A stretch of 64,000 nt of DNA from an uncultured Pseudomonas sp. GTDB lineage: Bacteria; Pseudomonadota; Gammaproteobacteria; Pseudomonadales; Pseudomonadaceae. The notes under the pieces were generated by a model that was given only the letters and a program-made list of their open reading frames with translations, made no database searches and was not told the DNA's origin. Shown in pieces: positions 18,397-27,870 of the stretch. Location: assembly GCF_913777995.1 (NCBI RefSeq), contig NZ_CAJYVE010000050.1, positions 24,640 through 88,639 on the forward strand, in the 5' to 3' direction. The translations under genes were made by a program, and so were the position numbers. The first letter of the stretch is position 1. Each line of letters opens with the position of its first letter.

Positions 18397-19196
18397 TGCT
18401 GGCTCCAGCTTCTGCGCCCTTCGCGCATGGCTGCGCGCACATCGCCAGCACCAAAGCTCAGGCCCTGAGCACGACCCAGCTCGACCAGCTGGGTGACGAA
18501 CGCCTCGGCCTCGGTGATGGCCTGCAAGGGTTCACACAGATGGGGTTGGGCATGCAGCAGCGAGCGCAAGGTAGCGAAGTCACGCGCCGCGCGGCCAATG
18601 CCCGGCGCAGGAGTGGTGTCCAGCCCCGCCTGAATCTGTCGCTCCAGCCAGTCACCTGGTCGGCAATCGAGCACCAGGTGCACCCGCGCCGCCGTGCCCC
18701 AGTTATCGACGCTGTGTGGCCTGGCCAGGTCGAGAAACCACAGCTCGCCGGCGCGCATGGGCACGCGATGGGTCTGCAGCATGAAATCCACCTCATCCGA
18801 GCTGACCAGGGGGATGTGCAAGCGGCGGTCGGCCTCCGGGCCGTCGAGATCGTAGTCACGGTGCGGGTGGATCTTGCTGCCTGGCCCCAGGCGCAGCAGT
18901 CGGGCGCTGCGAATGTCCAGGTCGAGGTATGCCAGTGCCTTGGCCCAGCGCGGATCTCGGCACCAGGCGTCGCGCTCGACGGTTTCACCCGTGCCCAGCG
19001 CCAGTTCGACCCGCTCGTTGGCGGGGGCCAGAAGCGTTACGCCGGACCACTCGCCTTCGTAGTAGCCCGTATTGAAGTGCGCCTTCCAGGCCGCTGCCTC
19101 GATACGGGCCAAGGCCTGCAACAGCAACCCGAGGTCGACTGTCGCAGGCAGGCGGGAGAACAGCGGCAGCTCGGCCCGATACCGGGCGTCTGTCAC
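18384..19196 (-). CDS. Aspartyl/asparaginyl beta-hydroxylase-like dioxygenase
   Basis: A 270-residue protein with a cupin-type Fe(II)/2-oxoglutarate dioxygenase core: IHPHRDYDL near residue 109 supplies a first iron-binding His, the segment RPHSVDNWG near 158 a second, and a downstream Arg (VHLVLDCRPG) fits 2-oxoglutarate binding. This is the AspH-type family, which hydroxylates the beta carbon of Asp or Asn in proteins or peptides. Translation appears to begin at GTG 19196, overlapping the tolC-like stop by 4 bases (GTGA); it overlaps the next sulfotransferase by 13 bases. A role in modifying the co-encoded surface protein is inference. Confidence 0.78.
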   Translation of the reverse strand: MTDARYRAELPLFSRLPATVDLGLLLQALARIEAAAWKAHFNTGYYEGEWSGVTLLAPANERVELALGTGETVERDAWCRDPRWAKALAYLDLDIRSARLLRLGPGSKIHPHRDYDLDGPEADRRLHIPLVSSDEVDFMLQTHRVPMRAGELWFLDLARPHSVDNWGTAARVHLVLDCRPGDWLERQIQAGLDTTPAPGIGRAARDFATLRSLLHAQPHLCEPLQAITEAEAFVTQLVELGRAQGLSFGAGDVRAAMREGRRSWSQQWTA

Positions 19197-20713
19197 TTGG
19201 CCGCAGGCGCCTTGGGCGACTGGGCGGCAGCGATGTCACCGGCGGCCCATTTCGACTCCTGGCTGGCCAGCGCACCGGCGATGGCCTGCACTTCGGTGGA
19301 GGACAGCTGGGCGGGCAGCGGGTCGAGACCGGCACTGGCGAAGATCTGCCCGTAGGCGTTACGCAGGTCGGCATAGGCCAGGTCGCGACGCAGGTCGGCC
19401 TGCAAGGTGTTCAGCTCGCCCTGGATCAACTCCAGCTCGCCAATCCCGGCAGCCTGGTGACGGCTGCGCAGTTGGCCGACGATCTGACCGTCGATGTTCG
19501 CCAATTGCTGGCTGGTCTTGAACTGGCGCAGGGCTTCCTGATAGTTGGCCTTGGCGACATACAGCTGGGCCAGCACCGCCACCGACATCGCCTGGCGACG
19601 CGCAGCAGCCACGTCTTCACCGGCCTTGGCCACGTCGATGGCGGCCGGGGCGGAGAGCACGTTGAACAGGTTCCAGGTCACCTTGACGCCGAAGTCTGCC
19701 CACTTGTCGTTGACCAGGAAGGAGTTGCTGTCGTAATGGCCGCCGGCCGAGAACTCCAGGCCAGGCAACAGGCGCAGCATGGCCTTGCGGGTTTCCGCCG
19801 CGCTGATGCGGGTCTGGTAGTCCTGCTCGCGCAGTTCCGGGCGGGTCGCCAGGGCTTCGTTTTCCAGCACACCCAGGTCGACCTTCAATTCCGGGATCGA
19901 ATAGTCGTCGCTGGTGGCCAGGGTGAAGGAGGTACCCGGTGCCAGGTTGATCAGGGTGGCCAGCTCGGTCTTGGCCAGTGACAGCGCCTTGCGCTGCTCT
20001 TCCAGCTGCCGGGTGGCCTGGATCAGCGAGCGCTGGTAGCTCAGCGCCTGCACGGGATCGCCGATGCGCTGGTCGCTCATCCGCTGGCTGTTGTCGCGAG
20101 CCTGATCGACACGCGCCATGAGGCTGTCGATCTGCTTGAGCAGGCGCTCGGCAGCCACTGCGCGCCAGTAGGCAGAACGTACGTCCTGGACGATGGTATT
20201 GACCACCTTGCGCCGACGTTCCTGGACGATCAGGCGCTGGTCGCCCTGCTGTTTGGCACTGATGTAGCTGACGCCGAAGTCGAGTACGTTCCACACCATG
20301 GTCAGGTCCGCCACACGACGGTTGCGGTCCTGCGAGGTCGAGGGTTCGAGAGACTGGGTGCCGGTTTGCACACTCTCACTGCTGGACGCACTGACGTTGC
20401 TGCGCCCGGCATAGCCGGCCGACAGCGCCATGCGCGGCAGCATGTCGTAGCTGGCCAGGTCCAGCTGACGGTGCGCCAGGGCCTCTTCCATGACCTTCAA
20501 GCGCGCTTCAAGGTTGTACTTCACCGCACGGGCCATGGCCTGGTGCAGGGTCAGCGGGCCGTTCAGGGCCTCCTGGTCCTTGTACATTTCGTACAGATCG
20601 CTCTTGGCGCGCTGCTCACTGACGCTACGGTCGATGGGCTGGCTGGTGACTGCACAACCGCTGACGACCAGTGCCAGCAGGCTGACACTGAATAACTTCC
20701 TATTCCTACTCAT
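19193..20713 (-). CDS. TolC-family outer-membrane efflux/secretion lipoprotein
   Basis: A 506-residue outer-membrane channel protein. It begins MSRNRKLFSVSLLALVVSGCAV, a lipoprotein signal peptide with lipobox VSGC, so the mature protein starts with an acylated cysteine. Long heptad-rich helices follow in two repeats, as in TolC trimers, for example DVRSAYWRAVAAERLLKQIDS and AQLYVAKANYQEALRQFK. It lies 76 bases downstream of the giant LEPR-motif protein and overlaps the hydroxylase-like gene, so it is probably the outer-membrane exit duct of this locus. The HlyD-type proteins at 29.9-34.1 kb are its likely partners. ATG at 20713 is chosen for the signal peptide. Confidence 0.9.
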   Translation of the reverse strand: MSRNRKLFSVSLLALVVSGCAVTSQPIDRSVSEQRAKSDLYEMYKDQEALNGPLTLHQAMARAVKYNLEARLKVMEEALAHRQLDLASYDMLPRMALSAGYAGRSNVSASSSESVQTGTQSLEPSTSQDRNRRVADLTMVWNVLDFGVSYISAKQQGDQRLIVQERRRKVVNTIVQDVRSAYWRAVAAERLLKQIDSLMARVDQARDNSQRMSDQRIGDPVQALSYQRSLIQATRQLEEQRKALSLAKTELATLINLAPGTSFTLATSDDYSIPELKVDLGVLENEALATRPELREQDYQTRISAAETRKAMLRLLPGLEFSAGGHYDSNSFLVNDKWADFGVKVTWNLFNVLSAPAAIDVAKAGEDVAAARRQAMSVAVLAQLYVAKANYQEALRQFKTSQQLANIDGQIVGQLRSRHQAAGIGELELIQGELNTLQADLRRDLAYADLRNAYGQIFASAGLDPLPAQLSSTEVQAIAGALASQESKWAAGDIAAAQSPKAPAAK

Positions 20714-20789
20714 CCTTTCGACCGCCCCTGAACTACCACGTATTTTTTGTAAAAGCTGCCTTGCGGCAGCAAGCATGCAGGCCCCGGCA

Positions 20790-23700
20790 TCATGCCTGGA
20801 CCTCTCTGAGCCCCATCTCGCCAAAAGCCATGGCCAGCTCTTGCAGATGCTGGTGCTCGGCGGCCTTGATTCGCTGCAGCTGTTGCTCAAGGGTCAGCGC
20901 CCCCAGGCTGGCCACCGGCTCGCCCGGCACGCCAGCCCCGCCGTTATCGCCGGAGAAAGCCGCCACAGCGCTGGTGTCCGGGGCACGCTCGCGCGAGAAG
21001 ATCGAGGCGAAGGTACTGTTGCCGAAAATGCCACCCTCACCGCCGGCGAAGCCCAGGAAACCGCCCGCGCCGGCATGATTGGCGTTGTCGCCCGCGAACA
21101 CCTGAGCCACATAGCTCGGCGCCAGGGCACCATTGCTGATAAAGATGTTGCCCACCGGAGGCAGCCCGTCCCCACTGGTACGCGACTCGAACAGTGGCGC
21201 GAAGCCCAGTGCCGGCCCCAAGGAACCGGTGGGCGGCGCGAAGACCGTCGGCTGCAACGGCTGGTTGGGCGTACTGGTGATGACCACGTTCGGCGTACTG
21301 ACCAGGAACTCCGGGTCGACGGCAGGCGGCGTGACGGTCGGCGGCGTCGGCACGACCGGGGTCGGTGGCACCGGTGTCGGTGTGACGGGCGTTGGATCGA
21401 CCGGCGTCGGCGGTGTCGGGTCCACGGGCGTCGGCGGCGTCGGGTCGACCGGTGTGGGCGGCGTCGGGTCCACCGGCGTCACCGGCGGCGTATTGATACC
21501 GACCGCATAATTGCCCGAACTGACGGTTCCGCTGCCGGGGTTACCGGCTGCATCAAGCACACCGCCGTAATTCAGCACCAGCGCGTTGGACGGGCTGTTG
21601 ACGCCGGTGGTAGGGGTCAGGGTGGCCGTCCAGGTAATGCCACCGTCACTGCTGCTCAACGCGCTCAGCGTGCCGTTGGCCACGGTGACATTGGCATTGC
21701 CGAAGCCGGTGACCGGCTCGCTGAAGGTAATGGTGACCAGCGAAGTCTCGCCGGGCGCCAGGTCGTTGTCGGCCAGCACGATGGTCGCGGTCGGCGCCTT
21801 GGTATCGATCACATAGTTGTTCGAATCGGTGGTGCCGCTGCCTGGGTTACCCGAGGTCTGGCCCTGAACGCCAGCGTTGTTCAGGGTAATGACGTTGGTG
21901 GTGTCTTCGATGTTCGCTGTCGGGGTCAGAGTCGCCGTCCAGGTGATTCCACCATCGCTGCTGCTCACCGCGCTCAAGGTGCCGTTGGCCACGCTCAGGT
22001 CGGCGTTGGTGAAGCCGGTGACCGGCTCGCTGAAGGTGATGGTGACCAGCGACGTCCCGCCGCTGGCCAAGGCCGTGTCGGCCACCACGATGGTCGCGAC
22101 CGGTTGGGTGGTGTCGATGCTGAAGTTTGGCGAGTTGGTCGTACCGACCCCGGCATTGCCTGCCAGGTCAGCCACCCCAGTATTGTCCAGGGTGATGAGG
22201 TTGGTAGCGTCGCTCACATTGACGTTCGGCGTATAGGTCGCGGTCCAGGTGATACCGCCATCGCTGCTGCTGAGCGCACTCAAGGTGCCGTTGGCTACGG
22301 TCAGGTCGGCATTGGTGAAACCGGTCACCGCCTCGCTGAAGGTGATGGTGACCACGGAGGTTTCACCCACCCCGAGCGCCGTATCCGACATCGCGATGGT
22401 GGCGGTCGGGCGTTGGGAATCGATGGCGTAGTTGTTCGACGTCGTGATGCCTGTGCCAACATTGCCCGCCGTGTCAGCCACACCGGAATTGTCCAGGGTG
22501 ATGAGGTTGCTGGCGTTGGTGAGGTTGGTGGCTGGTGTGAGAGTTGCGGTCCAGACGATGTTATCGCTGGTCGTCAGGTTACTGAGGCTGCCGTTGCTCA
22601 CGCTCAGATCGGCCAGCGAAAAGCCGCTCACCGCCTCGCTGAAGGTGATGGTCACCAGCGAGGTTTCGCCGATGGCCAGCGCATTGTCGGCCACCACGAT
22701 GGTCGCGGTGGGGCGTTGGGTATCGATGGCGTAGTTGTTGGACAGTGTGGTGCCGCTGCCGGAGTTGCCCGTAGCGTTGGTGAACCCGGTGTTGTCCAGG
22801 GTGATCACGTTGGTCGCATCGGTCAGATTCGTGGTCGGCGTCAGGGTGGCCGTCCAGGTAATACCGCCGTCGCTGCTGCTGACAGCGCTGAGCGTGCCGT
22901 TGGCGATAGTCAGGTCGGCGTTGGTGAAGCCGGTCACCGCCTCGCTGAAGGTGATGGTCACCAGCGAGGTTTCGCCGATGGCCAGGGTGCTTTGGGCCAC
23001 CACGATGGTCGCGGTCGGCTGGCGGGTATCGATGGTGAAGTTTGGCGAGTTGGTGGTACCGGTTCCGGTATTGCCCGCCAGGTCATTCACACCCGCGTTG
23101 TTCAGCGTGATCAGGTTGGAGCCGGCGTTCACATTGATGTTCGGCGTATAGGTCGCCGTCCAGGTGACGCCACCATCGCTGCTGCTGACAGCGCTCAAGG
23201 TGCCATTGGGGATCGTCAGGTCGGCATTGGTGAAACCGGTCACCGCTTCACTGAAGGTGATGGTCACCAAGGACGTTTCACCGACTGCCAGAGCGGTGTC
23301 CGACATGGCAATGCTCGCCGTCGGGCGTACGCTATCGATCGCGTAGTTGTTGGAGACGGTAGTACCGGTGCCGGCGTTGCCTGCGGTATCCGCCACCCCG
23401 CTATTGTCCAGGGTAATCACGTTGCTGGCGCTGGTGACGTTGCTGGTTGGCGTGAATGTCGCGGTCCAGGTGACGCCACCGTCACTGCTGCTCACCGCGC
23501 TGAGCGTGCCGTTGCTCACCGTCAGGTCGGCATTGCTGAAGCCGGTGACCGCCTCGCTGAAGGTGATGGTCACCGACGATGTCTCGCCAATGGCCAGCGC
23601 ACTGTCGGCGACGACGATGGTCGCGGTGGGGCGCAAGGTGTCGACGGCATAGTTGCCAGATGAGGTGGAGCCGCCCCCCTGGTTGCCGTTGGCATAGGAC

Positions 23701-26700
23701 AGCCCGGCCAGACTCAGCGTGACCACGTTGCTAGCGTCGCTTACATTGGCGGCCGGCGTGAAAGTCGCCGTCCAAGTGACACCACCGTCGGAGGTGGTGA
23801 AGCCGCTCAGGCTACCGCTTTGCGCCGTGACATTGGCATCGGTGAACCCGGTCACCGCCTCGGTGAAGGTGATGGTGACCTGCGAGGTTTCACCGATCTT
23901 CAAGGCCGTGTCCGAGAGCACCACGGTAGCGGTCGGACCGACGGTATTGATCGAGAAATTGTTCGATGTGGTGGTTCCAGCACCGGCGTTACCGGCCAGA
24001 TCATTGACACCCGTGTTGTTCAGAGTAATCACGTTACTGGCGCCGGAGAAGTTGCTGTTCGGCGTATAGGTCGCCGTCCAGGTGATGCCGCCGTCGCTGC
24101 TGCTGACACTGCTCAGGCTGCCATTGGGCACTGTCAGGTCGGTGTTGGTGAAACCGCTCACCGCCTCGCTGAAAGTAATGGTGACCTGCGTGGTTTCACC
24201 GGCGGTCAGGTTGGCGTCGGCTACCACGATGGTCGCGGTAGGGCGCTGGGTGTCGATGGCGTAGTTGTTGGAATCGGTCGTGCCAGTGCCCGTGTTGCCT
24301 GCCGCGTCCGTATAGCCCGTGTTATCCAGGGTGATGACGTTGGTGCTGTCGGTGATGTTGGCCGAAGGCGTCAAGGTGGCAGTCCAGGTGATTCCGCCAT
24401 TGCTGGACGCCAGATTGCTGAGGGTTCCGTTCGCCACCGTGAAGTCGGCGGCGGTCAAGCCGGTAACAGTTTCGCTGAAGGTGATGGTCACGATCGAAGT
24501 CTCACCAATCGCCAACGCCGTATCGGCGACCGTGATGGTGGCTGTAGGACGGACTGTATCGATGGCGTAGTTGTTCGAATTGACTGTTCCCGCCCCCGCA
24601 TTACCCGCCAGATCCTGAACCCCGCTCATCGTGAGACTGATCTGGTTGGATGCACTGGTCAGACCGTTCTGAGGCGTGAGTGTAGCGGTCCAGGTCACGC
24701 CGCCATCACTGCTGCTGACATTGCTCAACGTGCCATTAGCTACCGTCAAGTCGGCGTTAGTGAATCCAGTTACCGCTTCACTGAAGGTAATGGTGACCAG
24801 CGATGTCTCACCCACCGCCAAGGCATTATCGGCAACTACGACAGTAGCCGTGGGCGGCACATTATCGATGACCGTGTAACTGTTGGAGGTCGCATTACCG
24901 GTACCGACGTTACCCGCCGAGTCCTGCACAGCTGAGCCCGCAAGCGTAATGGCACCGGAATTGGAGGGCGAGCTACCGGCTGTCAGGGTAGCCGTCCAGG
25001 TGATGTTGTCAGCCGTGCTGAGTCCGCTCAAAGTGCCATTGGGCGAATTGATTTCAGAGATGTCCAGACCAAAGACCCGCTCACTGAAGACGAACGTCAC
25101 TGTGGTCGAGCTACCCGGTGTCAGCGATGTGTTGGCAATCGTGATTGAGTTGACCGTAGGCGCTATGACATCAGCGCCGTAGGTAGTGTTGAGCGTGCCA
25201 CCGTCGTTGAAGATGTTATTGACGGCCGTTGGCGAAGTACCGTTCGTGCCACCGCTGGTTGCCTGGCCCCCCGCACCGCTGGCGCCAGTGTTACCCGTCA
25301 TCGCTGTATTATTGGCCGCTGTGATGTTGAGCGTACCCTTGTTCCAGATAGCACCAACACCACGACCGCCGTTGCCGCCGATGGAGCCACCACCACCGCC
25401 GCCACCACCTGCAGCGATGTTGCTGCTGATGGTCGACGAACCAATGATCGCCAGGGTGCCGGTGCTGGCGTTGTAGATACCGCCAACGGCAGACCCGCCT
25501 CTGCCGCCATTTGCGTCGAAGCCCGAGCCGCCGCCACCGCCGCCGATGGTCCGTCCGCCTGAGGAGGCGGTGCCGCCGCCACCGCCATTGGTGTACCCAT
25601 ATGGTGCCCCTACGCCACCGGCGCCACCACCACTTGCCTGACCACCACGTCCACCAAAATAGATGGTGCTGAAAGCGGCACCATTACCACCCGTATTGGC
25701 AGAAGGTGACGACGGACTATAGGCACCGGCACCGCCACCAGAAGCACCGTTCTGACCACCGATACCGCCGCCACCGCCGCCGCCACCGCCAACGTTCGGC
25801 GACAGCACACCACCGCCGCCCCCACCGCCTGCCGCCGAGTTTGCAGTGACGGAAACGTTACGCAGCGTGAGGTTACCCGCATTATTGATACCTGCACCCA
25901 ATGCATCGCTCGCCGCGATGGCCGAGCCACTTGAGCCACCCGCCGTACTGACCAGCCCCCGGGTGATAACCAGGCCGTCGAAGGTGGCCGTAGTACCGGA
26001 AGTGACCCGGATCACGCTCGTTTTGTTCTGACCGTCCAGCGTCACGTCAGCGACGCCGTCGTTGTTCAAGTCACCGTCGAGGGTGATGTTCTTGTTGACC
26101 ACCAACTGAGCGTCGAGCAGGACGGTCATGCTGCCGGAGAAGGTCACGATGTCGCCGTTCTGGGCAGAAGCCAGGGCTGCACGCAAGGTGCCTGCGCCGG
26201 TATTGCTGGTAGAGGTGACGGTGAACGTCGCCAGCCCCCACTGATAGGAATCCCTCGCCTGCTGCGACAGCGCACTGACACTCTCGATGCTGCCAGTCGC
26301 GATTTCCAGGTCCCAGTCGCCCCCCACGCCCGTACGATTGCTCGACGCTGCGATGTCACGCCCAGTGAGTGCTGCCAGCGAGTCGACGAAACTCAACCCC
26401 AGCTCGCCTTCGGCGGTGTTGCAGGCATAGATGAGGATGTCACCACCGACGGCCATGTCGTTGCCGATTTCCGCCAGCAGCGCGCTGCGCTGCGCGATGT
26501 TGTCAGCCGACAGATAGCTGTTGCCCAACCACAGGTCACCCGAATTGCCGTGGGCGATGATCTGTACCGAGCTGAGGCCCTGATGGGTTTCCAGGTACTC
26601 GGCAATCTGCTGCAGGCCGTCACGGGTGGCATCGAGCTTCACGACCTGCGCACCCGGCGCCACGCCCACCAGCAGGCTGTCGGCATCCTTGACCCGCGAG

Positions 26701-26984
26701 TCGACGAACACCACGGTGCCGCTGGCATCCGCTGGTGTGGCGACGATGTCGGCTGTCGCGGCTTGCGCACGGGCGTCCGAGCTGTCGGCAGCGGCGGCGT
26801 GGTCGGCGGCCTTGGCGGCCTGCGCGGGGGCCTGGCTGTCGGCCTGGGCAGTGTCGGCGACGGTCGCGGCGACCGCGCCGTCGAACAGCATGCGCGGCTC
26901 CAGGAACATGATCATGGGGGACTGGGCTGATTGCTCAGCAGAAGGCTTCTGTGCAGCTGGCGAATTTCGCTTGTTCCACCACAT
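20790..26984 (-). CDS. Giant LEPR-motif/DUF4347 surface protein with Ig-like repeats
   Basis: A ~2,064-residue predicted surface or secreted adhesin. Order seen: charged N terminus with no Sec signal; LEPRMLFDGA at residues 28-37, the conserved LEPR-x-L motif of large exported repeat proteins; DUF4347 (~91-250; HGNSGDLWLG, ACNTAEGELG); a Thr/Gly-rich region (~250-600) starting like a parallel beta-helix (GTLRAALASAQNGD), with long Gly runs; one divergent and eleven close ~102-residue Ig-like repeats (~605-1825); a VDPTPPTP proline linker (~1831-1890); and a C-terminal region ending in a helix. No RTX GGxGxD nonapeptides were seen. ATG 26984 is preferred over GTG 26993 because GGTGA precedes it. 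Sulfotransferase, TolC and hydroxylase genes flank it. Confidence 0.88.
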   Translation of the reverse strand: MWWNKRNSPAAQKPSAEQSAQSPMIMFLEPRMLFDGAVAATVADTAQADSQAPAQAAKAADHAAAADSSDARAQAATADIVATPADASGTVVFVDSRVKDADSLLVGVAPGAQVVKLDATRDGLQQIAEYLETHQGLSSVQIIAHGNSGDLWLGNSYLSADNIAQRSALLAEIGNDMAVGGDILIYACNTAEGELGLSFVDSLAALTGRDIAASSNRTGVGGDWDLEIATGSIESVSALSQQARDSYQWGLATFTVTSTSNTGAGTLRAALASAQNGDIVTFSGSMTVLLDAQLVVNKNITLDGDLNNDGVADVTLDGQNKTSVIRVTSGTTATFDGLVITRGLVSTAGGSSGSAIAASDALGAGINNAGNLTLRNVSVTANSAAGGGGGGGVLSPNVGGGGGGGGGIGGQNGASGGGAGAYSPSSPSANTGGNGAAFSTIYFGGRGGQASGGGAGGVGAPYGYTNGGGGGTASSGGRTIGGGGGGSGFDANGGRGGSAVGGIYNASTGTLAIIGSSTISSNIAAGGGGGGGGSIGGNGGRGVGAIWNKGTLNITAANNTAMTGNTGASGAGGQATSGGTNGTSPTAVNNIFNDGGTLNTTYGADVIAPTVNSITIANTSLTPGSSTTVTFVFSERVFGLDISEINSPNGTLSGLSTADNITWTATLTAGSSPSNSGAITLAGSAVQDSAGNVGTGNATSNSYTVIDNVPPTATVVVADNALAVGETSLVTITFSEAVTGFTNADLTVANGTLSNVSSSDGGVTWTATLTPQNGLTSASNQISLTMSGVQDLAGNAGAGTVNSNNYAIDTVRPTATITVADTALAIGETSIVTITFSETVTGLTAADFTVANGTLSNLASSNGGITWTATLTPSANITDSTNVITLDNTGYTDAAGNTGTGTTDSNNYAIDTQRPTATIVVADANLTAGETTQVTITFSEAVSGFTNTDLTVPNGSLSSVSSSDGGITWTATYTPNSNFSGASNVITLNNTGVNDLAGNAGAGTTTSNNFSINTVGPTATVVLSDTALKIGETSQVTITFTEAVTGFTDANVTAQSGSLSGFTTSDGGVTWTATFTPAANVSDASNVVTLSLAGLSYANGNQGGGSTSSGNYAVDTLRPTATIVVADSALAIGETSSVTITFSEAVTGFSNADLTVSNGTLSAVSSSDGGVTWTATFTPTSNVTSASNVITLDNSGVADTAGNAGTGTTVSNNYAIDSVRPTASIAMSDTALAVGETSLVTITFSEAVTGFTNADLTIPNGTLSAVSSSDGGVTWTATYTPNINVNAGSNLITLNNAGVNDLAGNTGTGTTNSPNFTIDTRQPTATIVVAQSTLAIGETSLVTITFSEAVTGFTNADLTIANGTLSAVSSSDGGITWTATLTPTTNLTDATNVITLDNTGFTNATGNSGSGTTLSNNYAIDTQRPTATIVVADNALAIGETSLVTITFSEAVSGFSLADLSVSNGSLSNLTTSDNIVWTATLTPATNLTNASNLITLDNSGVADTAGNVGTGITTSNNYAIDSQRPTATIAMSDTALGVGETSVVTITFSEAVTGFTNADLTVANGTLSALSSSDGGITWTATYTPNVNVSDATNLITLDNTGVADLAGNAGVGTTNSPNFSIDTTQPVATIVVADTALASGGTSLVTITFSEPVTGFTNADLSVANGTLSAVSSSDGGITWTATLTPTANIEDTTNVITLNNAGVQGQTSGNPGSGTTDSNNYVIDTKAPTATIVLADNDLAPGETSLVTITFSEPVTGFGNANVTVANGTLSALSSSDGGITWTATLTPTTGVNSPSNALVLNYGGVLDAAGNPGSGTVSSGNYAVGINTPPVTPVDPTPPTPVDPTPPTPVDPTPPTPVDPTPVTPTPVPPTPVVPTPPTVTPPAVDPEFLVSTPNVVITSTPNQPLQPTVFAPPTGSLGPALGFAPLFESRTSGDGLPPVGNIFISNGALAPSYVAQVFAGDNANHAGAGGFLGFAGGEGGIFGNSTFASIFSRERAPDTSAVAAFSGDNGGAGVPGEPVASLGALTLEQQLQRIKAAEHQHLQELAMAFGEMGLREVQA
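21510..24860 (-). repeat. Eleven tandem ~306-bp repeats encoding Ig-like domains
   Basis: Within the giant gene, a unit of about 306 bp is repeated head to tail eleven times. The phrase encoding PTATIVVAD recurs near 21790, 22087, 22400, 22707, 23010, 23312, 23625, 23930, 24235, 24540 and 24850. Each unit encodes GETSLVTITFSEAVTGF, a Asp-rich WTATLTP strand and AGNxGxGT near its end. The copies are very similar but not identical; a more divergent twelfth domain precedes them (about 24870-25170). Confidence 0.93.
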
Positions 26985-27033
26985 GTTGCTCACCAGAGAT
27001 CGAACGTTGTGACGCTGATAATGAAAGCTACGG

Positions 27034-27870
27034 TCAGTTGCCCGCAGCGTCGGACTTCATGCGAATGACATTGGCCGCGCTGGGCGAGCCGTCATTCCAG
27101 AACGACAGGTTGGAGTACTGCTCGAACAGGTCGGGCGGCAGGATGGTTTGCCGGGGCTCGAAGGCCACCCGTGGCTTGACCTTGTGCAGGCCGGAGACGC
27201 CCAGCGCATCGTCGAACTGCGGCGCGTCGTAGGACAGGTTGTCGAAGTCGTGCTCGAACCACGGCTCGCCGATGAACTGGTAGACCAGGCGCAACACTCG
27301 CTCGGGCGCCTGGCTCAGCAGGTCGTAGTCGATCAGCAGCAGCGAATTGGCATGCTCACCGTAATAGGCCTCTTTCAGCGAAGCCCAGGCAAAGCCGACC
27401 AGGCGATTGCGCTGCGCCAGGGTTTCCACGCGGCTGTAGACGGTGTTGCGCTCGGTGTCATCGACGAACAGCTTGGTGTTCTCGAACGGGTTCTTGCGAT
27501 ACACCCGCTCGATGCTGTCCATCACCCAGGCCACGTTGCGCACGCAGGCGATGACCTTGGCTTGCGGGAACATTTCCATCAGGGCAGGCAGGCGCGAGGT
27601 CCAGCCGCGGCTGGTGTCGAAGACTACCGCTTTGTCCGCCTTGTCGGCGTAATACGAATCGAAGATGCCCCGCAACAGGCGGCGACGCGCCGAGGTATCG
27701 ATCATCGAAGAGAATTCGCTGCCAGCACTGCACTGGGCGAGCACCGAAGAAAACAGCGAAGCGACCGGGCTGCTCATACCGGCATGAAAGCGCGGGTTCT
27801 GCAACAGAATCGCAGAAAGCAGAGTCGAGCCCGCACGTGGCAAACCCGAAATAAAATTGAATTGCGTCAT
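27034..27870 (-). CDS. Sulfotransferase
   Basis: A 278-residue cytosolic sulfotransferase. The PAPS 5'-phosphosulfate loop is FISGLPRAGSTLLSAIL at residues 5-21 and the 3'-phosphate region is VIACVRNVAWVMDSIERVYR near 105-125. The family uses PAPS to sulfate an acceptor hydroxyl. ATG at 27870 has AGAGGT just upstream; the longer frame to 28104 is rejected because its extension is AT-rich and unlike the family. It is the first gene of the run that continues with the giant surface protein 49 bases downstream, suggesting co-expression. Confidence 0.85.
   Translation of the reverse strand: MTQFNFISGLPRAGSTLLSAILLQNPRFHAGMSSPVASLFSSVLAQCSAGSEFSSMIDTSARRRLLRGIFDSYYADKADKAVVFDTSRGWTSRLPALMEMFPQAKVIACVRNVAWVMDSIERVYRKNPFENTKLFVDDTERNTVYSRVETLAQRNRLVGFAWASLKEAYYGEHANSLLLIDYDLLSQAPERVLRLVYQFIGEPWFEHDFDNLSYDAPQFDDALGVSGLHKVKPRVAFEPRQTILPPDLFEQYSNLSFWNDGSPSAANVIRMKSDAAGN

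Noticed and set aside
20490-23663. A 1,057-codon plus-strand open frame across tolC and the Ig repeats
   Set aside because: It is antisense to two clear genes, and its own repeats simply mirror the Ig-domain repeats of the minus-strand gene.
21510-24860. Regular direct repeats that could suggest a CRISPR array or satellite
   Set aside because: The unit is ~306 bp with no spacer structure, and it keeps one reading frame encoding Ig-like domains.
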